Of a stretch of DNA of 43,359 bases, positions 43,241 to 43,359 are shown in pieces. The stretch spans positions 1 through 43,359 of the forward strand of contig JAAZAA010000384.1 of NCBI GenBank assembly GCA_012514535.1. Direction: 5' to 3'. The stretch comes from Myxococcales bacterium. GTDB taxonomy: Bacteria; Myxococcota_A; Polyangia; Polyangiales; Polyangiaceae. Position 1 is the first letter of the stretch; the number at the start of each line of letters is the position of its first letter. A program made the position numbers and the translations under genes. Below the pieces are notes generated by a model. That model worked only from the letters and a program-made list of their open reading frames with translations, ran no database searches and had not been told where the DNA came from.

Positions 43241-43359
43241 GCCGCGTCGCGTTTCGTTCTGTGGCGTCGCGTTTCGTTCTGTGGCGTCGCGTTTCGTTCT
43301 GTGGCGTCGCGTTTCGTTCTGTGGCGTCGCGTTTCGTTCTGTGGCGTCGCGTTTCGTTC
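43241..43359. repeat. 20-bp tandem repeat running to the window end
   Basis: The unit GTGGCGTCGCGTTTCGTTCT is present in four perfect copies at 43261-43340 and a fifth cut after 19 bases at the window end (43341-43359). A variant copy at 43241-43260 differs at two bases. The repeat is non-coding in length (20 is not a multiple of three) and continues beyond the window. It could be a natural minisatellite or a place where assembly stopped. Confidence 0.93.

Noticed and set aside
43241-43359. CRISPR array
   Set aside because: The 20-bp units abut directly with no spacers and there are no cas genes, so this is a tandem repeat.
1-43359. Mobile elements, integrases, attachment sites or phage genes
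   Set aside because: No transposase, integrase or terminal inverted repeats were seen; gene content and composition look uniform along the window.

Overview
The window is a very GC-rich, densely packed bacterial chromosome segment. I see no tRNA, rRNA, CRISPR array, insertion sequence or phage gene. Its gene types suggest a myxobacterium or close relative (Myxococcota): a stand-alone Ser/Thr kinase beside a PP2C phosphatase and STAS protein, two NtrC-type AAA+ regulators, a DUF3943 envelope protein, many signal-peptide proteins of unknown role, and a FliA/WhiG-like sigma factor without flagellar genes. The taxonomic placement is inference from gene content.

Region 1 (1-8643, + strand) is a division and cell-wall (dcw) cluster: murD (cut by the window edge)-ftsW-murG-murC-ftsQ-ftsA-ftsZ. 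The first five genes overlap by 1-4 bases and are probably translationally coupled; murB and ddl are absent from the usual place between murC and ftsQ. Region 2 (8701-11960, - strand) converges on ftsZ and reads STAS protein -> receiver/PP2C/HATPase fusion -> Ser/Thr kinase, which looks like a compact partner-switching module. Region 3 (12125-18068, - strand) holds an SDR oxidoreductase and envelope genes: an outer-membrane-like protein overlapping a CDP-alcohol phosphatidyltransferase, a probable lipoprotein, and a DUF3943 protein.

Region 4 (18219-26198) starts with a divergent, short Hsp70-like ATPase. On the - strand follow LemA, an M48 metallopeptidase with a long C-terminal extension, and a coupled NtrC-type response regulator and membrane histidine kinase. 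Region 5 (26490-31470) has a methyltransferase with an in-frame 21-bp repeat, a small beta-barrel-like protein, and a GH1 beta-glucosidase next to a GH6 cellulase-like lipoprotein; the last two could degrade cellulose oligomers together.

Region 6 (31554-38987) has a YgiQ radical-SAM protein, a HAD phosphatase and an AAA+ Fis-HTH regulator that has lost the sigma-54 contact loop. This regulator is divergent from a FliA/WhiG-like sigma factor that is itself preceded by a strong sigma-54 (-24/-12) promoter match. A gamma-glutamyltranspeptidase lipoprotein follows. Region 7 (39124-43359) has moaB, a DUF971 protein with a glycosyltransferase, rpsU, an Asp-box membrane protein, and a 20-bp tandem repeat that runs off the window end.

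Several genes have a TANNNT -10-like hexamer only 6-8 bases before the start codon and no Shine-Dalgarno, suggesting leaderless transcripts. The best candidates for new biology are the loop-less AAA+ regulator/sigma factor pair, the partner-switch module abutting ftsZ, and the LemA/M48 fusion next to a two-component system.
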